A stretch of DNA of 64,000 bases from Ignelater luminosus (Eukaryota; Arthropoda; Insecta; Coleoptera; Elateridae): assembly GCA_011009095.1 (NCBI GenBank), contig VTPC01000012.1:32680-96679 (forward strand), written 5' to 3'. The position numbers were made by a program, and so were the translations under genes. Shown piece after piece: positions 1-12,436 of this stretch (position 1 is its first letter; every line of letters begins with the position of its first letter). Under the pieces are notes generated by a model. That model saw only the letters and a program-made list of their open reading frames with translations, searched no databases and was not told the DNA's origin.

Positions 1-62
1 TAAAATAAAAATTAATGATAATATTAATTTTATAAATATAACTACCTTAAGCAAAATTATCA

Positions 63-530
63 GGCATCAAAGTGACAAAAAAAATAAATTTAAACAAATT
101 CGAAATTCATTTAGTTCAAAAGTAGAATTTGTGTGGTACGATGGATCTCAAAGATTATTTAGCTACAGATTTGAAGGTAGCCCTCAATTATAGTGACACA
201 GATTTATTTTAAAAAAGTATGTTTAATTGTATCTTTGAAGAAATGTAGTTACTCAAATCTCGGAAGGTGTTACATCGGTATTCTAATTTTAAATCATATC
301 CAATCAAAGCGAAACTCTTTTTTTCTCTTCTATGAATCTGCGAATAGATACAAGACAAATTTTAGATAACATTTTTCTCATTTTTACTAAACATTTCATT
401 GTTTACGTAATGCAATTCTTGATTTCTCTAAATCTTCTTCTTTCATACCGAATGATCTTTATGATAAATCAAACTTCACATATAATTCTATTGAAACCTA
501 CCTTAAGATTATGGGAAGACAGCTCTGACA
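63..530 (+). pseudogene. decayed DUF1091-type secreted protein gene
   Basis: This is a relic of the same family as the two intact genes downstream. Three pieces align in order to their exons 2, 3 and 4. Around 118-198 the frame reads SKVEFVWYDGSQRLFSY, matching the intact KAEFVWFNRSQRV, and then stops. Around 270-300 it reads YSNFKSYPIK, matching YSNLKSCP but with the cysteine lost. At 392-530 it reads LRNAILDFSK and then SIETYLKIMGRQL before a stop, matching LRNAIIDFSK and SVETILHLW. The stretch equivalent to the G-S-Y-K strand is shortened, and no acceptor AG sits where the last intron should end. No signal-peptide exon is visible, but the window begins here. It is most likely a dead tandem duplicate. 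A fast-evolving functional gene is possible but unlikely given the stops and missing splice site. Confidence 0.7.
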
Positions 531-2040
531 GAGTTTTGATTTTTAAGAACTTAGTTAAAATTTTAAAATGAGGTGGGACACAACCATGCAAACTTTTTCT
601 AGTAACCGTTACTACTGATCAGTAGAAATCGTTGATAAATGTTTAACCTTGTTATGTGCACTTTCTGCATCGTCTTGATATACAATATGTTGCGCTGTAT
701 ATGGGACAAAAAGCAATATAAAAATTCAAATCAGAAACTGTTTCGCCATTGTACTACATCATATGTATTATCATATTTAAATGCACTAATATAACTATTT
801 ATTTTTTAAATTTGTCTTAAATAGTTAATCGAATACCAAGTTTGTAAATTAAATTTTAACAGGTTTTTAGCAAAATGGAGATAAGCTAAATTTACTTCTA
901 CCCAATTTCAATTAAATAACACCCTGTATCTGTAATAATAGAATAATGAAAACATACTTTGAACGCTCATTCTATATTTGAAATATAGCCTTGACAGATA
1001 GCGAGCACTTCCTCTTACTTATCTGCATGCTCTTTATTAATAAAATGCGAGGTTTATAACTTAAAAGTGTTTAAAAACAATTTCTTTGTTCGTAATAAGC
1101 GTCAATTACGCATATTTGTTTTTAAACTATAATTCTTTTTTATTAATTCTTTCCTTTTTTGTTGTTTCATTCGATAACATAAAATTATATTATAAAAATT
1201 TGTTAGAATAGCAAAATAAGTAACAAATGATTTTTAATTTCACATATTCTATTGAATATATATCTTCAAGTAAGCTGCTTAGACTCTAGTTATTTAATTT
1301 TAAAATGTTTTATTTTTAAAATATTACAAACTATAAAAAATATACTTTGATTAAATTAGTATAGTAAAAACGTATAATTAATTATTTGCTTGATCTGCTT
1401 ACTTAGTTATTTTGTTATTGGAATTTTAATTTTGAAGCTTTTTATTCAACTTAGCTAGAACGTCATTTCTTCGTTTTATTTTTGTTTAAGATTTATAGAT
1501 TAATTAGAAATTAAGTACTCTCTACACATTCAACGACCGATTTTCTTACACAAATTTCTATTTCATAATTTACTATTATTATTACTCACAATATATTCAG
1601 GTTACTTTGGGTTTAGAAAAACGTTTCTTGTTTTAAACAGCATCCTGTATATTTTTGTCAGTCTCCTTCTAGAAATTGCCTATTCAACCTTAGTGTCTAT
1701 AATTGCGCTTAAATTCGTTTTTAATGAGTAAGCAGATAATTGCAAATGATAGATAAAGTTGATTGGTTATGAAGACAAAGACGAATTGCGTTAAGAGTCC
1801 CCCCGCCCACCGTAAATTTTAATAATTTCAAATAACAAACCTGCCTTTGCTATGTAACTAATTGAGATTTTATTGCAATAACAATAATCATTAGTATTTT
1901 GTATTTGTGCTTTTTCCTAATTATATTTATAGCTAATGGCAGTAATTTGTTCCGACTAGATTAACACCATACATCACCCTAGATATGTCCATGCTTTCAT
2001 TTCAGAACATATCATCTGTAGTACAACACTATTTCTAAAC
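530..2040. other. gap, no gene seen
   Basis: This A+T-rich spacer separates the relic from the first intact gene. Two short ends of the type CACCCTGTAT/CATCCTGTATAT (about 911-922 and 1646-1657) resemble terminal sequence common in insect transposons, but no partner ends were found. There is no coding frame worth reporting. Confidence 0.5.
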
Positions 2041-2793
2041 ATGCAAGATAATAACAATTACAAACTTAAGCTAATTCATAAAATTTTAATTCTTTGGGCA
2101 CTGTACATTATTCACTTCAGTAAAGGGGTAAGCTGGATTTTTTTCTAAAAGTGTTTACTGTTTTTAATATCACCCACATTTATACAGCAATACCATCAGG
2201 ACGATTACCGTGTGAAACTAGACAGATTAGAAGTTCATAACTACAGTCGAATTTACCTAAAGGACCTAAAAGCAGAATTTGTATGGTTTAACAGATCTCA
2301 AAGGGTTATCAACGGTAGCGCTCATTTTCTAAAGAATGTTGGCACGGACGTGAAAGTAAGTCCTAACCGTTACAAATACACTTACTATTATATTTTTAAA
2401 TTCGTTACTTCTAGATTGAACTGCAAATCTATACATTTTTAAGCAATGAATACCGCTATTTCCCTATCACAAGAACTTTTAACGCTTGCGATTATTTGAG
2501 GAGAAATATGTTAGGGATAAAGGACATAGTCAACCAATACTCAAATCTAAAATCTTGTCCAGTTAGATCCGTAAGATATAATATGCACAAGTAAGTTTTT
2601 CTTGACTTTAGACTTTATTTTACAGGGATTTTACTATTTACGTAATGCAATTATTGATTTTTCTAAATTTCCTCCTTTCATTCCAAGTGGTTCTTACAAA
2701 GCAGAAATTAAAGCTTACCACAAGGATGATTTTATGTTGGAAGTGGCATTTTATGCTTCAGTTGAAACCATCTTACATTTATGGGACAACTAG
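2041..2793 (+). CDS. small secreted DUF1091-family protein, copy A (4 exons, 192 aa)
   Basis: Exons are 2041-2127, 2188-2355, 2415-2570 and 2626-2793, joined by introns of 60, 59 and 55 bp. All introns have GT..AG ends and all are phase 0. The start is the ATG opening a typical signal peptide: a polar N-region, then ILILWALYIIHF. The mature part has one cysteine in NACDYL (C110) and one in KSCP (C133), followed by RNAIIDFSKFPPFIPSGSYK in the last exon. This arrangement of a Cys, an N..xCP motif and a P.xP.G.Y motif near the C-terminus is what I recognise as the insect DUF1091 group. That group resembles secreted lipid-binding (ML-like) and Drosophila CheA/CheB proteins. The family is usually 170-200 aa, so the length fits. 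Ligand binding or a chemosensory role is inferred from the family and cannot be read from this sequence. An AATAAA lies at 2847-2852, about 55 bp after the stop. The gene is a tandem sister of the one at 8647. Confidence 0.85.
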
Positions 2794-4423
2794 ATTTTGA
2801 ATGCAAGATTTTTAGCACTTCTCGAGGAATATTGCAAGTCCGAAATAATAAATAGGAGTTTTTTCTTTAAACGTTTAACAGTGTTTACTTTAATTTGACC
2901 AGCACTATACTATTTGGGAATAGTTTATATTTACTTCAGTAATATTATGATTCACAAATTTATGTTGTTACAGTGTCTTATTTAATATTGTCCTTGCACT
3001 TTAGGTTTTTTAATCACAAAGTAAATGCTTGTTCTGCACTACGAAAAACTTGATTGTGTTTGTCTTTAATTTGCAAATAAATTTTGTTCCACAAGATTGA
3101 AATAATTATTACTTTTGATTTTCCTGTTTATTTAGGTTTCTTCTTTAAATTTATATTTGATTGCTAATTAATTTGTTGTGATGCCGAAAGAAAGATAAGA
3201 TGTTAAATGTTTAATATTTGATAATTATAAATATAATGGAGCTGTCAAATTTTCCCCTGAGTCCATCTTTTACTGAAAACTTATACTTCATCGAGCATCG
3301 TTTGCTAAATATACTATAAGCTGTGTTATGATTCTTTTGCTAAATGAATAAATTAATTACTTTCTTACCACTTACCTCAGTGAATGATGAAATGGTTTGT
3401 TTGACGCTTTCCGTAAAACATTAAAAATTTTCCGCAGGATCGGATAAATTTTATTCCTTTTGGAAAACTAATATCAGCTTTTTAGATAAACTTTTGTACG
3501 AATATTTTCCAACTCTATGATCTTAACGTGTCATTATGATGATGTTACGTTTACAGTTTCTAAGATGTAAATATTAGCTTTTTAATTTCAAATGGGGCAC
3601 TCTGTATATTTTCACATTCTCTGTTACAACTTCAATGCCACTACGTTTACATGGATTTATTTTTTAAAATAATTATTTTTGACATCTAGATTCCTAAGAA
3701 AGAAGGAAGAATGTCAAACAAAAAAGTCACCAACGAATATAATATAAGATGTTAGTTTTATATTTTTAGCAATTTTTAAATGCACTGTTAAAACTATTCC
3801 TTTTTGTTATTTATCTTATTCTAAATAACTAATTAAACGTAAACACTAAATTTGAAAACTAAATTTTAACAGGTTTTTGGAAAAATAAGAATAAATTAAA
3901 TTTACTCACACTATTTTATAATTTTTATTTTATCATTTTAATCTGCGATAATATTTAAGACACATTTTAGAGTTTCTGATATCACTGAACGCGGAAGAAA
4001 ATTCTTTTTTATTGGTACGCGAATTTGAATGCTATTTCCCTATAATTCACTGTTCACAATAAAAGCGTTATTATCGATTTTGTCTCTAATCTTAAGTGCT
4101 AAATAAAAATATAATTTTGTAATCAAAATAGAAGTAAAAAAAAAGATACTGGATGAAATTAGAAATTGTGTTGCAATTGAAATCATTTCAATGACCAGTC
4201 AACACGCAAGACCAACATTAAATTGTTGTCCATCTGTAGTATAACAATGGGGAAAATTACAATACACAAAATTCGATAGAATTATTATTTTCACAGAATA
4301 GATAAAAGTTAATGATCAAGATTTGCCACAGACTAGAATATATGAAATCAAACGTAACACTTAAACTTAAAATAGAATTTTGTTTTAAAATTTTCTTAAG
4401 TATTACAAACAGGCTTGGTATAA

Positions 4424-4756
4424 CAAATTAATTATGGAAACTTTAATGTAATTGCAGTTGATGCGTTCTGCCATCTTTTTACTTTTAATAGTAGCAATCA
4501 TTGCAGCCTGGATATAAATAGTTCGTTTACTACTAAAGACAAAATTAAAACTGTTTTCAAAGCATTTATGCAACAGCCTTTGTTACATTCTTCTTCGTTG
4601 CAAATAAGAAATCAACACCTGATTGAGCAGATTCTATTAAAGTTCACATCTAGCTCGCATCGAGGTTTAGTTGCTCACTTTTGCCTTAGACAAGAAAAAC
4701 TTACAGAAGTGAATCCGAAAGATATTCTGTTATATACAATATTACAATCAAATTAA
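4424..4756 (+). other. unassigned 111-codon open frame
   Basis: The frame is open from just after a TAA at 4421 to a TAA at 4754-4756 and has unusually mixed codon use for this spacer. The first ATG is at 4568, leaving 62 codons from there. The translation is hydrophilic in its second half (for example RNQHLIEQILLKF and RQEKLTEVNPKDILL). I do not recognise it. It could be one exon of an unknown gene, a transposon fragment, or chance. No clear acceptor site or partner exon was found. Confidence 0.2.
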
Positions 4757-6049
4757 ATATACACCAACACGACTGTTGTATGGCCGGGACTTGTCGGAAC
4801 TTGAAGTTCAGACATCTCGGTTTGCAACCAACCCCACCTAACCTAATTGAATAGGAAGAAGATACAGTTAGTAAAAAGCTTTAGTTTTCAAAAACGTTAA
4901 CATATTTGTTGTCAAACAAATGGAAATCAATGAAGTTACTTTCGGTCTTATTTCGTTTTTGTTTAAAACTTAATATTTTTCTATCAATTAATGTCTTTTG
5001 ATTTGCAATTCACCACTCTGCTGCTGAAGCAAAAGTTTCATCGGTTACAAAAGAGCAAAAAAGCATTACTACAATCTGTACCCTGTTTATTTTCTTACTA
5101 AACAACATTTCGTTGCTACAAAATGAAAACAGATACAGAACACTGATGCTTCCACGAAATTATTATCTATATTGACAGCTGCAATAGGTCAATTTCTAGA
5201 GAATTATTATACAATAAAACTTTTCTATCTTGAACACTCGCGATTCCAGTTGTAACCCTTCAACATAGACAGGTGTTCAATATAGCAGTAGTATGCTATA
5301 TTCTAAGTTTGTTGTCACATTAGAAAATCGCCGAAGTCAATTTGTGCTGAACTCGCTAAGTATTCAATATCAATATGAGTATGTTAAGCGCCTTATTCAT
5401 CTGAACCACTGACTTCTCTCTTACCAAGCACTTTTGTTCAATTCAAAGGGCAGATTCAAAAATAGGTGTTCAACATATACAGTGCAATTACATAAATTTA
5501 CTATATGTTCGTGCCAAATTCTCAGTTCAATGTACAAGGTATAGAGGTGTTCAAGTTGTGCAGGTTGCTTCTAATGTAAAGTAAAGCTAAATCAACGGTT
5601 TGGACAAAAATCGTTTAACTTGATCAGGTATTTGATATAACTTAACAGGTCTCACTAGTTTTGCAATTAATTTCGTATAAACGCACCACTGAAATTGACA
5701 TCTGACTCAATCCATTTCAATTCAGGCAATAAATTTAGCATTAGTAAAAACTAAATGTATTTTACATTTTTTTAACGTCATTAAACGGCAACAATTTGTA
5801 TTAATTGTGCCAAAGAAAAAGAAACTGTAAATACAATACAAAATTAAATTCTCATAAACCTCCTTTCAGAAAATTATAAAAATTTGTGTACTTGTTTGTT
5901 GTTATATAACTTATAGTCAGGTCAACTGCCATTATCTACTTTTGCTTCTTTCTTGAAAAAAGAATGATTATTGCAACAAAAGCATGTGTTAACATTTTCC
6001 AAGTTTGCCATGACTTATAAGATCAGCCTATCAGTTATCCACTGATAAC

Positions 6050-6580
6050 AGGACAACAACTAATCGAAATCCACCCTCCATAGGGCCCATGATGGCTTTA
6101 CTTCAGGTTGCAAACCAACCATGTGGGGGGAGAACAGACACACGATAGAACGAACATGGGATCCCTGGATCCTAAAGGAACATAATGCGACGCGACGCGG
6201 GGCCTTTCTCTTTGCACCTTCCGTGTTGCAGAAGATATTCGGGGATGTAGTTATTCTACTGGTTGATGGTTGCAATGTTGTCAGACGGGCGGAAATTTTC
6301 TGTTTTGCGGGTAATTTTAGCCCTTGGAAAGAAAGAGAGAAAAATGTCTTCCTCAGACAATAGAGATTTGCCGTTTATATTCTGTGGGGGCCTAACACCC
6401 TTGATGTCCGGAGTACTTCAACATCTAGACACACCAATTCAGTCCAAAAAAACCATAAAACTATTTACTTTTCCAGTTCGTTTTGGTAGGAGAAAAGACT
6501 ATGGTAGAGGGAAATATAGTGGAGATTCTTGTTCTGAAATGGGGATTTTAAGCAACCAAAATGGGAAGTCTTATTAGTTA
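6050..6580. other. GC-richer unassigned patch, possible transposon remnant
   Basis: Base composition shifts here relative to both flanks, with runs such as GGGCCC, GTGGGGGG and GCGACGCGACGCGGGG. Open frames exist on both strands (6121-6363 and 6263-6577 on plus, 6060-6275 on minus), but none gives a protein I recognise. A recent insertion of a transposon fragment is the simplest reading. No terminal repeats or target duplication were found. Confidence 0.3.
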
Positions 6581-7589
6581 TTTGGCAATGCTCTATAGTT
6601 ATTTTTCAGTAACTATTAAACTGAGTTGTTTTTTTCTTGATTAGTTTTATCCATTCTGTGTGCAAAATGACTTGGATTGGATAAAGATAGAATAAAATGT
6701 GCCAATTATTTGAAAACTTACCATTTAGTATAAGGGATAGAGAAGCACTAATTCCCAACAGGTTACTTCTAATGAGTAAAGACGAACATCTAAATATTTT
6801 TATTATTTTTAAATGCGAAATACAATGTGAACAATTTTTTACCTATACCTCTTGCAGAATATGCATCGGAAGATCACTATTTGTACAAAAAGATTCTTCC
6901 CCTTAGATATACTGATTCTTGACACTTACACACTGCTCCCTAATTGAAATGTTAGGTCTTCTGTTGCTTTAGATGCCAGCTTTTTTTAAATAGTTTTCTC
7001 TAAGTGAGTTGGAAGATAATAACAAGAAAGGGGATATAGTACGGCTTAAATCTATTCTTGAATTAAGGCCTGTTTATAAATGACCAAATAGACCTAAGAA
7101 AAAACCGGGGAGAATAACTAAAAATCTTTATAACTCGAGAGCTGCTGAACTGATGTTTGCTCTAAACACTTTGGAAATAAAGAAACAAAATTAATTATGT
7201 GATACAGTTCTTCAAATTCAAAGATTGTTGAGGGAAAGACAATACTGCGTATGTTGCCGTTTCCAAGACCACATCAAATCTAGATGATTCTCAAGCAACT
7301 GTTTCAATTTTCCCAATGTGAAAAGTTTTTCATGGACGATCTGTTATGTATGTCCTCTTCATTATTACTTAGACCGAGGTTATCAGAATTGCCAATGTAA
7401 AAGCAGTACTTAAGCCCCTTAGAATTGGTACTACAACCCGGATGGTAGCCGAAAGACCAGAGCTATTCAAATATTATTGAAATATTTCAAGTTGGTTACT
7501 TATGAATAAGTCTCAACCTATAAATAGGAAATATAAAATTATACATTTGGCGTCTTAGTACCGCGGTGTTAAAGAATTTTGAGATTCCC

Positions 7590-7960
7590 GAACAGGAAAT
7601 CTTTGCTGTTTTTGGAAAGTCAAACTGCTCAGTTCGGCTCGAAATTCAAGTCCAAGCCGCACCAGATTCAACTTTAAAGATGGATTATTTGCTCCATTAA
7701 CTTTTTCTGGGAACAACTTGTGAGGTTTTTGGGCTGAACTATTGTGTTTTTTGGATTAAGTATCCAGACCCTCTGAGGAACGTTCAGTTGGCATTTGGGC
7801 TTGTGGAATTTTTATCTGCCTGGCATTTTTAGACTAATATTGTTGGAGACATGGAAGGTCTATTTAGATTGATTGAGCTTTTCCAGTCGGTTCGGCCGCT
7901 TAAACTTGTAGGATTTTTAAGGTCTACCAGGCTTTTTGAAATGTGCCAAGAGTATCGCAA
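7590..7960. repeat. degenerate T-tract repeat patch
   Basis: Short related words recur, such as GGTTTTTGGGCT, GTTTTTTGG, GGAATTTTTAT, GGCATTTTTAG and GGATTTTTAAGG, at irregular intervals of tens of bases. This looks like a worn short-period satellite. The patch at 46440-46720 looks like the same kind of sequence in the opposite orientation. The call is by eye only. Confidence 0.3.
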
Positions 7961-8646
7961 TATCGGATTACCAATACTGAACCTTAAATAGGTATATTAC
8001 CACAAAGACGAAGGAAATCTGCAAAGCTATTTTATGAGCCTAAATGAGATAATCAAAATTATTTTAAACACAATTAATTCATATTTGACAGTTAGAATAG
8101 CTTTTTTGAAGTATTAGTTCATTGAGAATTGCTGCATACCAAAACAATATATTATTGTATGAGAAAAATGTATATGTTAGATATTTATTTAATGATCTTC
8201 GGCATTTTTTTATATTTTTAACAAGGCCGCAGAATACTAGGTTAATTACGATCAAACGATGTTTGTCTAATATTGGACGTTTTCATAACCTTGAAATTTA
8301 AAATTTGAAATAATAACAAAACAAAGTAAAGTTCTTGCATCAGTTTTGCAAATGTAATTAGTCTTTTTGAAGTTTCTATTGACCATAAAATCAAAAACAT
8401 AGTGTGAATTTTAAAAATTCTATAAATTTTTCTGGTATTGATGTGAAGTTTACCTACACCTAAGTACCTTTCATTTGGAATAAAGAATTGTAAAATCGTA
8501 TTTGCTCTAGTCACAACAACAACATTTGTTATGGTACAATGAAGATTATAACCTTTATAAATCCATTTAAAAAATTACGCATATCCAAGGTTTTGGGTAT
8601 TTTTAGTGATATAAATACCTACTAGTTTCAAAACAAAATTGTAAAC

Positions 8647-9413
8647 ATGTTCAACCACGAAACAAAAACCACTCTAAGCTGTAAAATCCTACTGTGGATA
8701 TTATTCTTTAGCAGTTTATTTTGTTTGAGAAAAGGAGTGCATAATACAATCTTTTCACTAACAATCAGTTAAGTACTAAATGGAATAATTTTTAGCAATA
8801 TCATCAAGATGATTATAACGTGAAACTCGACAGATGTGTAGTTGTTAATTACAGTGTCCATCACTTTAAAAACTTGAAAGCGGAGTATGCTTGGTTTAAT
8901 AGAACACAAAGAGTTTTCAATTTCAGTGCTAATTTCCTGGTCAATTTGAGTAACGATTTAAATGTACTGCGTAATATAATACAATATTTAAACATTTCTA
9001 ACGAATTATGTTTTTCAGGTGGAACTGCAAATGTATAAATTTCTAAGTAATGAGTATCGGTATTTTCCCATATCGAGAGCTCATAATGCTTGTAATTTCT
9101 TAAAAAATAATATTTTGGGCTTGCAAGATATATTTAATAAATATTCAAATCTAAAATCGTGCCCATTTAAATCGGTAGGTTTAATATTTTTATAATCAGC
9201 ATAATAAGTTGTCAAGTAATGATTAATAAAAGCTGCTTTTATTAGGGACTTGTCTATGTGCGTAATGCAATTATTGATTTTTCCAAGTTTCCTCCATTCA
9301 TACCTTCAGGATCTTACAAAGGAGAAGTTAAATTTTATGACAAGTCAGATTTCATTCTGGAAATGGATATGTATGGTTCTGTCGAAACAATTTTAAAATT
9401 ATGGCAAAATTAA
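8647..9413 (+). CDS. small secreted DUF1091-family protein, copy B (4 exons, 193 aa)
   Basis: Exons are 8647-8736, 8796-8963, 9019-9174 and 9246-9413, with introns of 59, 55 and 71 bp, all phase 0. The last three exons have exactly the lengths of copy A (168, 156, 168). The first-intron donor (GA|GTGCAT) is weak but sits at the homologous place. The start ATG opens a signal peptide with the core ILLWILFFSSLFCL. Conserved features are NACNFL (C111), KSCPF (C134) and RNAIIDFSKFPPFIPSGSYK. The last exon matches copy A at 40 of 55 residues, with a run of 20 identical residues, while the first exon has diverged strongly. It is a secreted DUF1091-type protein, with a lipid-binding or chemosensory role inferred from the family only. 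A poly(A) signal AATAAA lies at about 9549. It differs from copy A by an extra cysteine near the start of the mature protein (DRCVVVNY). Confidence 0.85.
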
Positions 9414-9559
9414 AATTGGATTAATTGCAGTTTGTATTGCACTTTGTGTGAAAATTTTGATTTCGATTTGTATCTATATATGTAAGCACAATTTTGCACA
9501 TTTTTGATTTTAAAAAACTACCTATTGCCGTATTTTTTTGTTTAATCAAATAAAATCAA

Positions 9560-11680
9560 TCAAATAATGTTTTTTAAATTTTGTTTTATTCCTTTGTTAA
9601 AGCTAACAATCTTTTTATTTTCTGTAGAGATTAATTTCTTTCGCTAACTCAAGGAATCTGTTTATTACCTTTTGATAATATTAAATGTAGTCTAAGCTAC
9701 AGCTTATTAATTTTGGATACTTTTACACATTGTGTGTCTCGCAAAACAAGGAACATATGCTTTTACTATATAAGAAATCTGCCAATAAATTAAAATGTTT
9801 TTCATCGATTGCTGATTGCAACTATACATAGCGTTAGGTGGGGAATCTACTAATTACAAGATATAAATGCAAGATTTCAAGTGCATTATTTAAATCTCTG
9901 AGTGATTACACTAAATCTTTTGAACAAATAGCACACTATTTTGGTAAATAAAAAAAAGAGTTTACCAAATTATATCAGGGAAAACTTCAGATTACACAAG
10001 AAACTTTATGTTTTTACTACATTAAAAACACAAGGTATAGCAGAATTTGATACCCAAGTCACGTTGCGCGTTGCTGATCAGTTTTTTAAGTCGCATGTGG
10101 AGTTATATTCCACTTATCAAGGTCACTTAAGGTTGCAGTGCTCTTAAAACATTTTAACTGTGCGGCTCATTAGATGTAATAAGTTCAAATTTTCAACGTT
10201 GAGAAAAAAAGAAAAATATCAGTATGAGATTTTTAAAATCCACCATTCAGCTTCTGGATATGGATATTTTTCACTTATAAAAGTTATTTATTTATTTTTG
10301 TTTTGGGTACCGCAATTAAGAAAACTCGATTACCTTCAGTATATTATTCTTCATAAGAAGGACAACGCTTCTAATCCTAATTGGACGAACTGGCTCGTAT
10401 AACGTGAAAGTTAGATTTTTCTTATAAGTTTGCCTTTATAGACCCAATTCGTCTCAATGACCAAGTTGACTCTTCCCTGTTTCAATTCTATATTAAGATT
10501 CTTGAGACATCTTCTGATGAGATCTGTGCAGGTACTCACTTTTAATGGTCTGTAAAACTAAACTCCGCATATGCTTTATTTGAGATTAGATGGAAGCATT
10601 AACAAAGACAAATTGTAAAATCTGTTTTCTTGTTTTTGACCCCAAATCAGTAGCATAGATTGCAGTGTATTTATCTAAAATCGTATGTTTGAGAAATAAA
10701 AAGATAAAGTTGAATTTCTCTGACAAATTTTCCCGTTGGGGGCCAATTCGACCTGTAGGCTAAGTTAAATTTCTTTAGATATTTTGAGAAGAGAGCTTCC
10801 TACTCACTTTTAATAATGTGTAAAAGTTAGACTTTTACAGGTTTTATTTGAGATTAGGTGGGAGCACTATGAAAGGCAATAAAGTACATTTGACCAAAGA
10901 TCTCTTCACTGGAAGTATTTTTTACTATTATTTAGAGCTCAATAGCAAGGTTTTTGTATATAGTACTGAGTGAATGAACACAGACATTTTAAATACCTGC
11001 CATACCTAGATTCTAAGCAGAGAATCTTGAGTTGTTCTAAATCCTCAACCATCTGTGCCTTTAAGATACCTACCAGTTATTAAATTTAGAAATCTTCATT
11101 ATAATGTCTATCTGTCTGCTCTGCTTATAAAATCCAATTTTTTAAGACTTCTCATATCTTTTGAGTTTAAATTGATTTAGCTACTATCTTTATCTATTTG
11201 GGAAAAATTATCCATTTTGTATCGGTTTAATTTTAGCATTGGTGATGTAAGTTCGTGGGTGTGATTATTAGAAATTGAAATCTTTATTCATCTTCGACCT
11301 AAATTAGTTCAATTTAGAAAATTAGCATCCCGGTAATAATGGATAAAGTTAGAGATTGTTAGCAATTTTATTATTTTCTTGCACTACGTCTCATTGAGGG
11401 ATTTGTGAAAAGATCATCACCTTATCTCGTGGCTGCAAGCTAACACTTTATCAGTTTACTTTTTCTTTCGTCTACCTTCTATATATTTCTGGAAGTACGA
11501 TTTGCATGTTGGGTTTCGATTTGTATGCTTATCTGGAAATTGAAGATTCAGCAGTAGTTGGAGATCAAGGAGTTGAGTTTTCTAGGTTTGCATGGAACTG
11601 TAATAAAATCTTTAAAACCCAGATAATAACAGAAGTCTCAAAGAATGCTTGTTTTATAATTGAAAGATGAATGATTAGTA
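9560..11680. other. gap, no recognised gene
   Basis: Two adjacent plus-strand open frames (9941-10147 and 10160-10402) are separated by one stop region and match nothing I know. They have no start context, splice sites or signal peptide that would support a gene, and may be remains of a transposon. The rest is A+T-rich spacer. Confidence 0.4.
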
Positions 11681-12428
11681 GCGAAGATGATGACATTTAG
11701 ACGACTCAAGAAGAAACTGCAACAAGATGGATGGTATATTTCACAGAAGAATCAATAACAGAAAAAGGTCATGAAACAATAAATATTAATAAGAGACAAT
11801 TAACAAAAACTGAGACAAGGAAGGAAATTTCTTGTATACTAGACCACACCTAGACTATAAGGATAATACTATAACAAGTAACCAAAATGAGAGGAAATCT
11901 ATACACAAACTTCATTGATTTAAAAAGACCTTTGACTTAATGAACATAGACAAGACGTGATATATTTTAAGGCAGTGTGGAATTCTAAAAAGTATCCAAG
12001 AATAATTAGAATTTTTTACGGAGATTACATGACACAAATAGAACATGATGGCAGCTGTTGCAATCAATCAAAATTGAAACCAGAGTGGAACAAGGATGCA
12101 TTCTGCCACCGTTACTGCTCCTATTACTTATTGGTTGAATAGTGAAGAACATTAAAAATAGTATAACGGGAATTAACGGGAAGTTAAGATTTCAGAACTA
12201 GCTTGAATCTGGAATTCACGAATGACATCACTACCAATAAGTAAAAACAAAAAGACTAACCACTATAGCAAAACACACAGGACTACACATAAACCCAAAA
12301 AAAAATCGAAAAGACCAACAAAAAATTTGAAAAAAGAAAATAAAATAAATATTGAGTTTTCATAAGGAAATATCTGAGAATAATTTATAATATAGTCTTG
12401 TCAGAGATGATATAGAACGAACAACTGT

Positions 12429-12436
12429 GGCAGACG
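12429..12436. repeat. 8-bp target-site duplication (GGCAGACG), left copy
   Basis: GGCAGACG directly precedes the hAT terminus and is repeated perfectly at 14735-14742. Eight base pairs is the duplication length of hAT transposition. Confidence 0.92.

Larger units (their letters stand above)
2860..8646. other. spacer between the two DUF1091 genes
   Basis: This is 5.8 kb without a recognisable gene. Inside it are an unassigned 111-codon open frame at 4424-4756, a less A+T-rich patch at about 6050-6580, and a T-tract-rich, word-repetitive patch at about 7590-7960. In 5260-5560 the string GGTGTTCAA occurs three times. The rest is A+T-rich DNA with no feature I can support. Confidence 0.5.
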
